Counted from the first letter of the stretch, positions 43,548 to 54,549 are shown. The stretch: 64,000 bases of DNA from Lamellibrachia columna (GCA_963662155.1 OY759265.1:42259662-42323661), one strand, 5' to 3'. The notes: a model not told the origin generated them from the sequence alone. Numbers and translations are program-made.

Positions 43548-43576
43548 GCGACTTCTTCTTGACACGTTCGCATTCA
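43375..43576. repeat. (TA)n array plus a 116-bp perfect palindrome
   Basis: (TA)n runs from 43375 to 43460. From 43461 to 43576 the arm TGAATGCGAACGTGTCAAGA+agaagtcgcatta is followed by (TA)n and then its exact inverted copy. Confidence 0.9.
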
Positions 43577-43664
43577 CGCGCACGCGCACTGACATCCACA
43601 TTTGAATGAATCGTGCAATATTTATTACTTGCTCAAATAGGGCTGTGCCATAACTTTTTTTTAC

Positions 43665-43775
43665 AAAATTTAACAAGATTGCCATCCGAGGCAAAACACC
43701 CAGATGGCAAGTGGACAAGAAACCATTGGCTTATCGAGAGTCCAAATATGTGTAGCCCGCCCTTCTCAAGTTCTG
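43665..43775 (-). mobile_element. CR1 LINE 3' UTR fragment
   Basis: Inverted copy of the family end: TTTAACAAGATTGCCATCC, AGATGGCAAGTGGACAAG and CCATTGGCTTATCGAGAGTC. No coding part is left. Confidence 0.75.
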
Positions 43776-44369
43776 GTATAGTTGTTAATTTTACTTGACG
43801 CTGTTAACATTTACAATACTGGTTATAAACCAGTTCGCTAGGCTTCACAAGTGAAAAAAGGCGTTCACACGTCGTGGTTAAATAAATGTTGTTCTTTCAG
43901 TGATTGTCAGTACACAATTCGCTGACTGAGCCGTCGGTACGAGCCGCCCGAGCGTTGTTGCATTTGTAACAACTTGCCTCAATACAATTGTAACAACTTG
44001 CTCCAAACACAAGTTTTGCAGTTGAACACACGTGGACGATAACAAATCCAGAATTTCAGTTTAACTTCTACTTGGCATAACCCCTTAAACTATATTGTAG
44101 ACATGTTTCAAGTTTCATTCAGGAAAACTAAAATGTGGCTGCCTGAGATGATATTAAGTGGGCATGCCAAAAACGTCTTAGGTGGATAAAAAGTAATTTT
44201 TGTCCACACCTCGTTAATTTCGTCTTCTTAACTCCCAATATTTTTGGACAGTGTGTCTGCTGGTGAAATTCCAACCAACTACTGTGGATGGTATCTCCAT
44301 GTGTGCTATGTTTTCGTAAAACGACTCTGTAACAACTTGCCCCTGTATAGAACTAGCCCCGGTCTCCCT

Positions 44370-46800
44370 TACACATTGGGTCTTACGAGAGATGAATATA
44401 TTTTTATCTTAACGCTTGAGTCTTTCGCCCGGTATCTTTGTCGCGGCGTACGTTGCTATTGTCAACGTCGTAACACTAACAGCTAAATTAGTTTGGCCTG
44501 GCACAATTGTATTATTTGTGTATCGTAATTTCACTGTGGATCTGTTGACTATCATCATGCCGGTTTTTCTTTCCCACTGTCGGAGTTGTTTTTCCACTTG
44601 TGCATTTTTTTCACCGTGGACCTTTCGGCACGATGTGTACACAGGTGGACATTGATCAGATTGGGCCCGGTGACCTCCTGAAACTCAGTCCACAGTCAAG
44701 CATAGTCGTAGTCGTCGTGTTTCACATCACTTTCACTTGTTCGCGGTGAACGCACACGCGAGAAGACGTGAAATCACTTGAGAACAAAGAAATAAAATGT
44801 GCCTTGCAACAAATTGACCGATGTTACCGTGAATTTTTTTGTCACAAAAAAACCGTTACATTTCGTACAAAACGAGCGATATTTCCCGTCCGAAAGCCGT
44901 AACGTTGACATATTTGGATTAGCACCTCCCGTAGTTCAAGGCCCATTGTTGTGCCTAGTGGCGCCCGGGGTGGGAATCAACGTGACCGAGGGGTGAGGTT
45001 GCGCCTTTTCCGCGGCAAACTCTTACAAGGCGACGCGATCAGACAAACAGCGGTTGAACGGATCGATCTTGAAGCGTCTCCCATTGCCATCTAAAAAGAC
45101 CATATCCAAAATGAGGCGAACGACGTCTGTAACGAGCATGTCATGAAAGCCGGTTGGCCGAGGACAGTAAAGCTGGTCCTGCGCCAGCAGAGGTTTTACT
45201 TGGGTTGCATTTTTCCCTGGCGTCGGCGGCAGAACAGAGAACACCAAGTAGTGGTGGTAACCGGAAGTTATCACCACCGAGTGTTGCAAACACGTACGTT
45301 TTTCCCACGGAAGTATTCGAACATTGTTTTATTGAATTCAATTCGTTTTCCCACCCTCCCATCCTTTGGCTAGTAGCCAGCGACCTCTTCTTGGGTTGCA
45401 CTCGGTTTCAGTGAAAAACTATTGTACACCGTTGGTGGAAAGTGGAGTTAGGAAAATGAAAAAAAATCCAATCCAATAATGTTTTTCATGGATGACCGGC
45501 CATATTAACAACTTACTACTACTGTATTTGCTTTGTGGACGTAAATTTAACCAAACACATAAGTGCATCAAATTCATAAGGGTGAAATTATCTAGACAAC
45601 AGCGCAGGACCCAAAAGTGCCTTGACAGTTTTGTTGTCATTGTGGTTGTTCTGCCAGCCTAAGCAGTTCCCGTGAATTCCAGCAGTCACCGCAAAGCTTA
45701 CAAAACCCGTGTTCGGTCATGCATGACGCGACCGACCAAGCATGAACGTCGGCCATATCACTGCACTGACAAAGGTCGTATTCGGTCATGCATAAAACGA
45801 TCGGCCAAGCCTGGAACAGCCCAAATATTATGTTCATGCAGCTATCTGTCTCAACTCAGAATTTGACAGGCATAAACAAATCACGTCAGGTTCAAACTTT
45901 TCGAGATCTTGACTTATGTCGCAATGCAGGTTTAGCTTTACTCCAGACACTGCAGAGATCATATTGCACTATTTACCGAAGGAATCACGAGCAGACGAAC
46001 AGAATTAATAAAGCAAACTAATCATAACATCTAAAACTACATGTTTCTTATCAGTTCCTACGTAGGTACTAACCTGGAAGAAGGTGTAAGCCCTTCAAAC
46101 TGCTGGCATATCTAGTCAACACCAGTGCCGACGACACGTCTTGTCATCGAAGGGACGGTCACGTATATAGCAAGTGTGTGTACTTCCTAGGCACCTGGTG
46201 ACCATAACAACCATGGCGAGGTGTCTTTTTTCATTAATGTTTGAACATGCTCACTCGGTGGCGCGCCAAAATTATAAAGAATGTTATTGTTTGCCTGTGT
46301 TTGTTTACTTGGCTAGTTCCCAACACACAGTGTGGCGCCACTGTTCCAGTCAGCTGTTTGGTATTGATAGTAGTCATACCTACTTTGATTTCACGTATGA
46401 TAAATTTTCGGCAGAATTTCACAGTTTTTGGTAAAACTTTGGTCTTGGTGGAATTGTTGTTCTGTAAACATATATTTAAGTACTTTATCGAATGTATGTG
46501 CGAATATCCTAAGTAAAACATTCTATATTGAATCAATCAAATAGTAAAAACCGGCTGTATCCTTTGCAATCCGCTATACGCGTGGCCACGCATTTCTATA
46601 CTGGGCCATCGGCGGTGTCATTACAATAAGACGTCGCCAGCAGTTGGTTTGAAGTACGGATTAAACACGTGGTCGACCAAATAGTACCGGCCTAAGCAGT
46701 ACCGGGCTTTTCATTCCGAAATCATTGAAAGGTACGTAATGCAAAAGGTAACAAGGTGTGTGATGAAAACTACTGGGAAGTTTTAAACCAACAAATATGT
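44370..46800. other. No gene recognised
   Basis: It contains a less AT-rich patch at 44900-45400 with short open frames on both strands. The minus frame 45023-45289 includes DMVFLDGNGRRFKIDPFNR, which I do not recognise. A 70-bp near-duplicate (GTTCGGTCATGCATGACGCG / GTATTCGGTCATGCATAAAA) lies at 45708-45810. Confidence 0.4.
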
Positions 46801-46805
46801 AGCTA

Positions 46806-46962
46806 TTTATCCCGTATACGGGGCATGTCGCTACACCTTGTGGGGCTAATTGTTACACTTATCCCGTATACGGGGCATGTCGCTACACCTTGTGGGGCTA
46901 ACTGTTACATTTATCCCGTATACGGGGCATGTAGCTACACCTTGTGGGGCTAATTGGTACAG
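46806..46962. repeat. 52-bp minisatellite, 3 units
   Basis: Units start at 46809, 46861 and 46913 (ATCCCGTATACGGGGCATGT..CACCTTGTGGGGCTAATTGT). ATCCCGTATACGGGG contains a palindrome. The GGGGCTAATTGTTACA end recalls the subterminal words of the 43030-44369 element. Confidence 0.9.
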
Positions 46963-47524
46963 TGCTGATCCACAGTATACTACATTAAATTGATATATTT
47001 TAACGCCAGACCCCCGCCCCGCTACATGAAACTTCGTGGATACCTGTGTACACGTCCTCGTGCTTAATGCTGTAACAATCACATATTATCGTTCACATTC
47101 AGTCGTCATAACACAAAACTGCTTACACGCCTATATCCACAGGAACCTGAGCTCGAAATAGAATAGTTGCTACCCCCCCCCCCACCACCACCACCACCAC
47201 CCTACCTCTAATAAAACGAGATGTCCTGTAACATAAAGTGTTTAGATGATCCTTTACATAATGAATAATGTGACGCGATTTGCAAAGACACGACAGTAGC
47301 TAATGACATAAGAAGTATTCATGTTTGTAAATATGTGTATTTATGGTTTGAAAACATCACGGAATGTTTGCCTAACAGTGAATCAGCAGCGACTGCTCGA
47401 CGATAAAAAAAAGTACTATTTCGTACATACATTACACAAATCCTAGCAAAGGATTCGTTGACGATGAAGCGAGGAAAAACCTCACTTCCGTATTGATTGA
47501 TTGATTTATTTATTTACATACAGA

Positions 47525-48575
47525 GTGTGAAAAAAGCTAGGAGAGTGAAGAGGGTGAAGAAAGCGAAGAGAGTGAAGAGGGTGAAGAAAGCGAAGAGAGC
47601 AAAGGGAGCTAAGAAGGCGAAGAGAGCAAAGAAAGTGAACAGAGCTAACAGAGTGAACTGAGCCAAGAGAATCTACATAGCTATGGGAGCAAAGAGAATG
47701 AAGAGAGTGAAAAGAGCGAAGAGAGCGGCAAGAGCGAAAAGAGAGAGAAGAGAGCCATGGAAGATAAGAGAGCGACGAGAGCGAAAAGAGAGTGAACAAA
47801 GTGAACAGAGCGAACAAAGCTAAGATAATCTAGAAAGCTAAGGAAGCGAAGAAAGTTAAGAGAGCGAAGAGAGCAAAGAGAGCAAAGAGAGGGAAGAGAG
47901 TGATGAGAACAAAGAAAATATAGAGAGCGAAGAGAACGAAGAGAGTGTAGAGAGTTAAGAGAGTCAACAATTTCAAGATAAATAAGAGAACTAAGAGAGA
48001 TAAGAGAGTGAAGAGAGTGAACGAGCAAAGGGAGCAAACAGATTGAAGAGAAATATGATTACGTAGAGAGCAAAAAGAGCTAAGAGAGAGAAGGGAGCGA
48101 AGAGCGTGAAGAGAGAAGTGAGAGCTAAGAGAACAAAGAGAGCAAACAGAACGGAGAGAACAACGAGAGTGAACAGAGCTAAGAGAGTGAAGATAACTAA
48201 GAGAGAAAAGAGAAGCTTGAAGAGATAAGAGGGAGAATATAGTGAACGAGAGAAGACAGCAAAGAGATAGAAGAGAGCTAAGAGAGTTAAGAGAGTGAAG
48301 AGAGCGAAGACAGCTAAGTGAGTAAAGAGAGCTAAAATAGCTAAGAGAGCGAAGAGAGTGAAGACAGTGAAGACAGCAAAGCAAGCGAAGAGAGTGAAGA
48401 AGGTGAAGAGAGATAAGAGAGCGAAGAGAGTGAAGAGAGCAAAGAGAGTGGTGAGAGTGATGAGAGTGAAGAGAATGAATAGTGAAGAGTGAATATAGTG
48501 AAGAGAGCAGAAAGAGTGAAGAGATCGAAGAGATTGAAGAGAGCAATAAAGCCAAAGAGGGTGAAGAGAGTGAAG
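47525..48575. repeat. 1-kb purine-rich degenerate minisatellite
   Basis: The plus strand is made of AGAGAGTGAAG / AGAGCGAAG / AAGAGAGC words with loose 9-12-bp periodicity. The minus strand is open for 241 codons of Ser/Leu/His-rich sequence (LHSLRSL..), an effect of the repeat and not a gene. Confidence 0.9.
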
Positions 48576-48599
48576 TATTAATTTAAGTGTCGCTATGAT

Positions 48600-48790
48600 A
48601 GGTAAAACAGTCGTTCACCTATCCGTGTCTTTCGGGAAACTAAAACACTGAGGTTTCTCCGAGATTTTCTGCTGTTGTTGCATGCAATAGCTGCAACAAA
48701 ATGACCAGTGCTTTTCGAACGCCATGCCGGCTTATCCATCGCTGCACCTTCTTCACCACATGGGGACACCACATACTCAAACGACACTAT
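48600..48790 (-). pseudogene. Possible THAP-domain fragment
   Basis: The minus frame reads HFVAAIACNNSRKSRRNLSV. One frame over, FPKDTDR follows. This resembles the THAP zinc-finger start (..AxxCxN....LSF.RFPKD..R). The first Cys is not there and a frameshift separates the two halves. A TATATAAAAAGGG box precedes it by about 40 bp. A P-element-like transposase relic is possible, but so is chance. Confidence 0.35.
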
Positions 48791-49539
48791 GCGCGGAAAA
48801 TGAAGTGCACCCTTTTTATATATTACATTGTTTGAGAAAAAGCACGCACGTGAAACCTGCTATTAAAGCCATTCCTATATAATGTATACCGTCTGGCTGA
48901 CGGCGTCAACGGAACAGCATTTCTCTGCCAACAGCGGACATGACAGTGTCACTACAGACGTTAACATGAAAGTTATTGTACATCGAAATTTTTTACTATC
49001 CCTTGTAGTTGTAATCACACAAAAGTTGTTACTTTCCACACTGCCTAACTTTCGACGATGTCAAAATGAGAAGACAGGTACTACATAGATCTGTACTTAT
49101 TCGACGACCATGTGTTTAATCCGCGCTTCTTGACAACTGGTGGCGACGTCTTAATAATTGATCCTGTGCAACGATGCGTGGCCATACACGAAGCCGCTTG
49201 AAAAAAACAGTTCTGCCAACTGTGTGACGGCACCGATGGTTATCTGTGATACAACAGACGGATGTTTTAATACTACAGACGGACGCGGCTGAAGATATAA
49301 ATACACACGGATTTAGTAACACTACAGACGAACACGGACGTGTACCTCGTGCACGAGGCTACCCGTGTCGCGTCCCATCTAAGAACGCGGTTGCCCGCGT
49401 CATGTCTCACCCTAGCACACGGCTGCCCGTGTCTCTCACTAGTACACGGCTCCTAGCTCACGGTTACCCGCGTCGTGACCCTCCCTAGTACACGGCTGAC
49501 TTCATACTTACTTACCCATTTCACTTACGGTGCCGTTAG

Positions 49540-49715
49540 GCAAACAACAAGCCATAGAGCGCAATTCATTCCTATATTCAGCCATGCTTTGTATCCTATT
49601 CTAGCGTTTGTGTCTTTATTTTCAAGTTTAAACAGGTGGGTTTTTAGTTTACGGCGAAATGTTGCTGTATTTCCTACATACTTAACACTAAGAGGGAGTG
49701 AGTTCCATAGAGTCT
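49540..49715 (-). pseudogene. LINE ORF2 C-terminal fragment
   Basis: The minus frame reads LWNSLPLSVKYVGNTATFRR then KLKTHLFKLENK, the usual end of a CR1/L2-like ORF2. It abuts the (CCCT)n tract on its 5' side. Confidence 0.75.
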
Positions 49716-49871
49716 CCCTCCCTCCCTCCCTCCCTCCCTCCCTCCCTCCCTCCCTCCCTCCCTCCCTCCCTCCTCCTCCCTCCCTCGCTCCTTCCCTCCC
49801 TCCCTCCCTCAATCCCTCCCTCCCTCCCTCCCTCCTTCCCTCCCTCCCTCCCTCCCTCCCTCCCTCCCTCT
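49713..49871. repeat. (CCCT)n microsatellite
   Basis: About 38 CCCT units with a few breaks. Confidence 0.97.
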
Positions 49872-50176
49872 ATAATTTGGGGTGTGCTTTGTCTGCCGGT
49901 TTGACCGAATATGGTCAACTTTTGCCAATTATGGAACCAAAAACCGATTAAAAGTAAACACTTGAATTTTAAGTGAGTAAAAGTTATTGTAGCTTGAGGC
50001 ATAGGATCTACTGAAACATTGTTCAAAGCATTACACTAATTGTATCAATGAAATGTCCTAAAATTTAAGGACAAATCAGAGGTTTCTCGTGTAAAGGGGA
50101 CACCAAAATGTTTGTGTCTCTTTAAACGGGGAACAACAACTCCACAGGGTGTACAAATGAAATTATGCTTTGTTGT

Positions 50177-50306
50177 TGTAGTGTATTGGTTTTCAATGGG
50201 CATTTATGCATGCTCCCTGTGGCAAGGCGATGAGCGACCGCTCCCTGGCTGTGAGTAGTCAGCCATGTTTTTCGTTGGAATAATAAAACGTGTGTAATAC
50301 ACTACA
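50177..50306 (+). repeat. 5' LTR
   Basis: 130 bp. It carries the polyadenylation-like AATAAAA at 50280-50290. The inverted ends are TGTAGTGTAT and ATACACTACA. It is very short for a Gypsy LTR. Confidence 0.95.
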
Positions 50307-50352
50307 GTGGCGACGAGGATGGGATAAGACCATAAGTAAAAAAAAAAACATT

Positions 50353-53300
50353 ACGGCAGCGCCAGTTGGCAGTTTGGGTGAGTTTGATCATTCTAAAGAA
50401 GCATGGGCGGCGTACGTTGAGAGGCTAGAGTCCTATTTCTATGTGAACGACACAGATGAGCGAAAAAAGGCGGCGCTATTGATAAGTGTGATAGGGAGCG
50501 ACACCTATGGACTACTGAAAACATTGATGGCTCCCACAAAACCGTCAACTAAGTCATTTGCGGACTTAGTAAAAACACTTGGGGATCATCTAGACCCCCA
50601 AACCACTGAAATGGGGGAGCGTTTCCGTTTTGGCCGCCGATATCAACACGAGGGTGAAAGTGTCGCCTTGTTCGTGGCAGAGCTGCGGCGACTGTCGCTG
50701 CATTGTGGTTATGCAGACAACCTAACTACAGCCCTGAGAGACCAGTTTGTGTTGGGTCTACGATCGGAGTCAACACAGAAGAAGCTGGTAAAAGTCAAAA
50801 ACTTAAGTCTGGAAACTGCTATCGAAACAGCGAAGATAGACGAAACAGCTAGTCGTGACACCGACGAACTACAACATAGACACGGAGAGGCCACTGCATC
50901 TGTCCACAAGCTGTATTCTCAACAGCAGCCACGTCAGAGAGAGAGAGACGGAGAACCGAGAAGAAATTACATATGCTACAGATGTAATGGCCGCGGGCAC
51001 AGGTCGGACGATTGTCGCTTCAGAGACGAAATCTGCCACGGATGTGGGAAGCCGGGCCACATCAGGGCCGTGTGTCGGTTTGGTGACAAAAACAAACACT
51101 ACAAGAAAAGCAAAAAGGTGAACCAAATGTCAGCTGCCAAAGGTGACAGTAGCAATGGTAGTGATGACAACGAGTGGAGCGATGGGTTACACACCCTAGA
51201 TGCGGTTCACAAGTTAACAAAACCAAAGAACAGAACTGACATGATTTGGACGACACTGCGGGTAGCCGGGCAACCGCTTAAAATGGAGGTCGATACTGGG
51301 TCGGCATATTCAGTAATCCCACACCATGTGTACAAGGAAATGTTCCAGAAGCATGAACTTCAGCCTACATCAGTAACTCTCCGAACCTACATGGGGGAGT
51401 TGGTTGTCCCCGAAGGAAAGCTTCGTGTCCAGGTCAAGCACAAGAAGCAGAAGGTGAAGCTGGACATATACGTTATCAAAGGCAGTCAACAAGTGCTGTT
51501 CGGTCGTGACTGGTTTTGGGAGATCAAGCTCGATTGGGGAGAGATCCACTCCCTGAAGTCATATGACGGGACTAGCAAGGATATTTCCCTGAAGGATGCC
51601 AACAAGCAAGTTCAGCGGCTGCTGGCCAAGTACAAGTTGGTAAGCACGGAAAGCTTAGGGACATTAAAAGGTGTGAAAACAAAGCTCACCGTGGAGGAAG
51701 GTGTTCAACCGAAGTTCTGCAAGCCACGAATCGTGCCATATGCGATCAAACCGTACTTTGAGAATGAGCTAGAAAGGCTCCAGAAAGAGGGAATCATATC
51801 CCCTGTCGAGTATAGCCAGAGGGCATCCGGAGTGGTACCGGTGGCAAAGCGAGATACAAAGGATGTACGTCTCTGTGGGGACTATAAAGTGACAATCAGC
51901 CCAGTGCTCCGGGAAGATAAATATCCGTTACCACGTATCGAAGATATTTTCGCCAAGATGGCCGGAGGCAAGAGGTTTAGCAAAATTGACCTCAAGAATG
52001 CATATCTGCAGATGGAGGTAGAGGAGGACTCAAAGAAATACCTCACAATCAACACACACAAGGGCCTGTTTAAGTATAATAGGCTGTCGTTCGGGATTAA
52101 AACAGCACCCTCGATATGGCAGAGGGCAATGGAGCAGACCCTACAAGGAATCCCTGGCGTGGAGTTGATGCTAGATGACATCATTGTTATAGGAAAGTGT
52201 GATGCTGAACATCTGGAAAACCTAGAGGCAGTCCTAAGGAGCCTGGCAGAGAAGGACTTGCGGATCAATGCGAAGAAGTGCCGGTTCTTCATGGAACGGA
52301 TTGAGTACTGTGGCCATGAGATTGATCACGATGGTCTGCACAAAACAAAGGCCAAGATAGAGGCCGTGCAGAAGGCACCACACCCTCAAGATGTCAGTAG
52401 TTTAAGAGGATTTCTTGGACTGGTGAATTACTACCACAGGTTTTTACCCAACTTGGCTAGTGTGTTACATCCCCTAAACCAGTTGCTAGAGAAGGATCAA
52501 AAGTGGATGTGGTCGAAGGAGTGTGAACAGGCGTTTGATGAAGCGAAGAGTCTGATCACTTCGGAACAAGTTCTCGTTCATTATGATCCGGACTTGCCGA
52601 TCAGAGTAGCGTGCGACGCATCTGCATATGGTTTGGGCGCCGTATTCAGTCATAAGATGCCAGATGGATTGGAGAAACCAATCGCGTTCGCCTCGCGAAC
52701 TTTAAACAAGGCTGAACGAAATTACAGCCAGATAGACAAAGAGGCACTGGGACTCGTGTGGGGAGTTAGGAAGTTCAACCAGTACCTGTTTGGAAGACGA
52801 TTCACGCTGGTGACGGATCACCAACCCCTCACAACCATCTTTCATCCAGAGAAGAGTATTCCAACAATGACAGTTGCACGGATGCGACGGTATGCCCTAC
52901 AGCTAGCAGCACACGACTATGACATAGTCTATAAAAGCTCTTTGAAACATGCAAACGCAGATGGACTTTCGAGGTTACCCTTGAAAACGGGGAAGACATC
53001 TCCTGATGTGGTGGATATATTCTACATGGACCACGTGGAAACCCTACCTGTCACGGCAGCGACCATCAAGACGGAGTCCAGCAAGGACCCCGTCATGTCA
53101 AAGGTTCTTGAGAGGACACATCAAGGATGGCCGACGATCTGTCCAGAGGGACTTGAACCATTCTTCGCCAAGCGCTATGAGCTGAGTGTATTCCACGGAT
53201 GCATCATGTGGGGAATACGTGTCCTGGTGCCACAGAAGTTACGCAGCCAGATCCTCCAGGAGTTACACGTTGGTCACATCGGTGTTGTGAAAATGAAGGG

Positions 53301-54000
53301 GCTGACACGTAGCTATGTCTGGTGGCCTGGGATAGATAAAGATATAGAGTCTCTGGCCAGGAAATGTCAAGGATGCCAGAGAGTCCAGTTTGAAGCTCCT
53401 ACAGTGCCACTTCATCCGTGGGAATGGCCTGCAAAACCATGGCAGCGTATTCATGTAGATTACGCTGGACCGTTGATGGGACGGATGTTCTTAATAGCGG
53501 TCGACGCACACAGCAAATGGCCCGAGGTACTACCGACAGTCTCGGCATCATCAGAGAAAACCGTGGAACTATTGCGAGATGTGTTTGCAAGGTATGGTCT
53601 ACCAGAACATTTGCACAGTGACAACGGAAGTCAATTCATAAGCGAAGTTTTCCGAAACATCATGAAAGCAAACAACATCAGGCACACATTTTCTGCACCC
53701 TACCACCCAGCGACCAACGGGCAGGTGGAACGCTTCGTTCAGACATTCAAACAGGCCATGAGATCAGCGAGAGGCGACTCGGGTGCAGTAAAACGACACC
53801 TGGCCCAATTTCTGTTTGCCTACAGAAACGCTCCACATGCGACAACTGGTGATTCCCCGGCAATGTTACTGATGGGGCGACGACTGCGAACAAGACTAGA
53901 TGTCATAAGACCCAACACCAGAAAGACTGTGGAGAATCACCAGGCCACGTCAATAGAGGAGAGGGGCAACACAGAGCATTTGAAGTTGGAGACAGAGTAG
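50353..54000 (+). CDS. Gypsy Gag-Pol polyprotein, single frame, start altered, C-terminus shifted
   Basis: The open frame runs from 50290 to the TAG at 53998-54000 without a gag/pol shift. Domains are: capsid-like gag from 50371; two CCHC knuckles (CYRCNGRGHRSDDC, CHGCGKPGHIRAVC, 50974-51075); protease MEVDTGSAYSVIP (51283); RT from 51720 with LMLDD (about 52165-52179; the usual Tyr is Met); RNase H (VACDASAYGLG, 52606; LVTDHQPL); integrase HHCC (53266-53370), then HVDYAG (53452), SDNGSQF and GQVERF. No in-frame ATG lies before 50527, well inside gag. The natural start seems to be ACG at 50353, just before GCAGCGCCAGTTGG, with A at -3 and G at +4. So either ACG initiation or a mutated start. 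Confidence 0.9.
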   Translation, partial: TAAPVGSLGEFDHSKEAWAAYVERLESYFYVNDTDERKKAALLISVIGSDTYGLLKTLMAPTKPSTKSFADLVKTLGDHLDPQTTEMGERFRFGRRYQHEGESVALFVAELRRLSLHCGYADNLTTALRDQFVLGLRSESTQKKLVKVKNLSLETAIETAKIDETASRDTDELQHRHGEATASVHKLYSQQQPRQRERDGEPRRNYICYRCNGRGHRSDDCRFRDEICHGCGKPGHIRAVCRFGDKNKHYKKSKKVNQMSAAKGDSSNGSDDNEWSDGLHTLDAVHKLTKPKNRTDMIWTTLRVAGQPLKMEVDTGSAYSVIPHHVYKEMFQKHELQPTSVTLRTYMGELVVPEGKLRVQVKHKKQKVKLDIYVIKGSQQVLFGRDWFWEIKLDWGEIHSLKSYDGTSKDISLKDANKQVQRLLAKYKLVSTESLGTLKGVKTKLTVEEGVQPKFCKPRIVPYAIKPYFENELERLQKEGIISPVEYSQRASGVVPVAKRDTKDVRLCGDYKVTISPVLREDKYPLPRIEDIFAKMAGGKRFSKIDLKNAYLQMEVEEDSKKYLTINTHKGLFKYNRLSFGIKTAPSIWQRAMEQTLQGIPGVELMLDDIIVIGKCDAEHLENLEAVLRSLAEKDLRINAKKCRFFMERIEYCGHEIDHDGLHKTKAKIEAVQKAPHPQDVSSLRGFLGLVNYYHRFLPNLASVLHPLNQLLEKDQKWMWSKECEQAFDEAKSLITSEQVLVHYDPDLPIRVACDASAYGLGAVFSHKMPDGLEKPIAFASRTLNKAERNYSQIDKEALGLVWGVRKFNQYLFGRRFTLVTDHQPLTTIFHPEKSIPTMTVARMRRYALQLAAHDYDIVYKSSLKHANADGLSRLPLKTGKTSPDVVDIFYMDHVETLPVTAATIKTESSKDPVMSKVLERTHQGWPTICPEGLEPFFAKRYELSVFHGCIMWGIRVLVPQKLRSQILQELHVGHIGVVKMKGLTRSYVWWPGIDKDIESLARKCQGCQRVQFEAPTVPLHPWEWPAKPWQRIHVDYAGPLMGRMFLIAVDAHSKWPEVLPTVSASSEKTVELLRDVFARYGLPEHLHSDNGSQFISEVFRNIMKANNIRHTFSAPYHPATNGQVERFVQTFKQAMRSARGDSGAVKRHLAQFLFAYRNAPHATTGDSPAMLLMGRRLRTRLDVIRPNTRKTVENHQATSIEERGNTEHLKLETE

Positions 54001-54359
54001 CGGTAAGAAACTATCGCAAAGATCAAAAGTGGGTACCTGGTACCATACAAGAGAAGAAGGGTACCAGATCGTACGCGGTGCTGGTAGAAGAAGGTACTGT
54101 ATGGCAGAGGCATAGTGACCAAATCAGAGCCGCTGACATCATCATGGTACCTAGTGCAGTGGAGGTACCAGTGGTTGACGAATCGACAGGAACAGCAGTC
54201 GAAGCAGAAGAAGACAGGCCGTCAATTCCAGTGCAGACACCGATGGCAGTGAACCATCCCGTGAGACCGGCGATTCCTGTGCAGATACCGGGGGCAGTGG
54301 ACTATTCCGTGAGAAGGTCCACAAGAATCAGGAAGTCTCCAGAGAAGCTGGATTTGTGA
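53976..54359 (+). pseudogene. Pol C-terminal tail, out of frame by one base
   Basis: After about 53978 the family sequence continues in another frame (FEVGDRVAVRNYRKDQKW, then GTIQEKKGTRSYAVL..SDQIRAAD). This is the post-integrase GPY/F-like barrel that ends at the TGA 54357-54359. One base seems to be lost around 53960-53978, so the main frame ends early at 54000. The tail has Pro-rich near-repeats (IPVQTPMAVNHPVRPAIPVQ). Confidence 0.8.
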
Positions 54360-54549
54360 CAGTAGAAAGACGATGTCCAGTTTAATTAAGGACATAGACT
54401 CTGGTTAAGCCTATACTAAAATGACATTGCTAGTAATGGACTAAATAACGGACGTTGAATCCAGGGACCGCGTTGTCATGTTGTAGATGTGGAGTAGTTC
54501 AACCAGGTTGTTTAAATATTCTTGATACGTAACATTTGGAAGGGAGGAG

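Larger units (their letters stand above)
43030..44369. mobile_element. Inverted-repeat DNA element, possible TA target
   Basis: The ends GGGAGACCGGGGCTAGTT (43031-43048) and its perfect inverted copy (44351-44368) face inward. Subterminal GTTGTTACA / TGTAACAAC words repeat on both sides (43049, 43245, 43968, 44329). TA borders each end, which fits Tc1/mariner-like insertion, an inference. No transposase remains. The inside holds a (TA)n palindrome and a CR1 tail. Confidence 0.65.

Noticed and set aside
45023..45289. Minus frame with FHDMLVTDVVRL..DMVFLDGNG
   Set aside because: It looks somewhat protein-like but matches no family I know. Other frames on both strands are equally open, and no splice or start support is clear.
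47830..48555. 241-codon minus frame rich in Leu-Ser-His
   Set aside because: An effect of a stop-free repeat composition with no domain pattern.
49475..49951. Pro-Ser-Leu repeat protein
   Set aside because: A reading of the (CCCT)n microsatellite between LINE debris.
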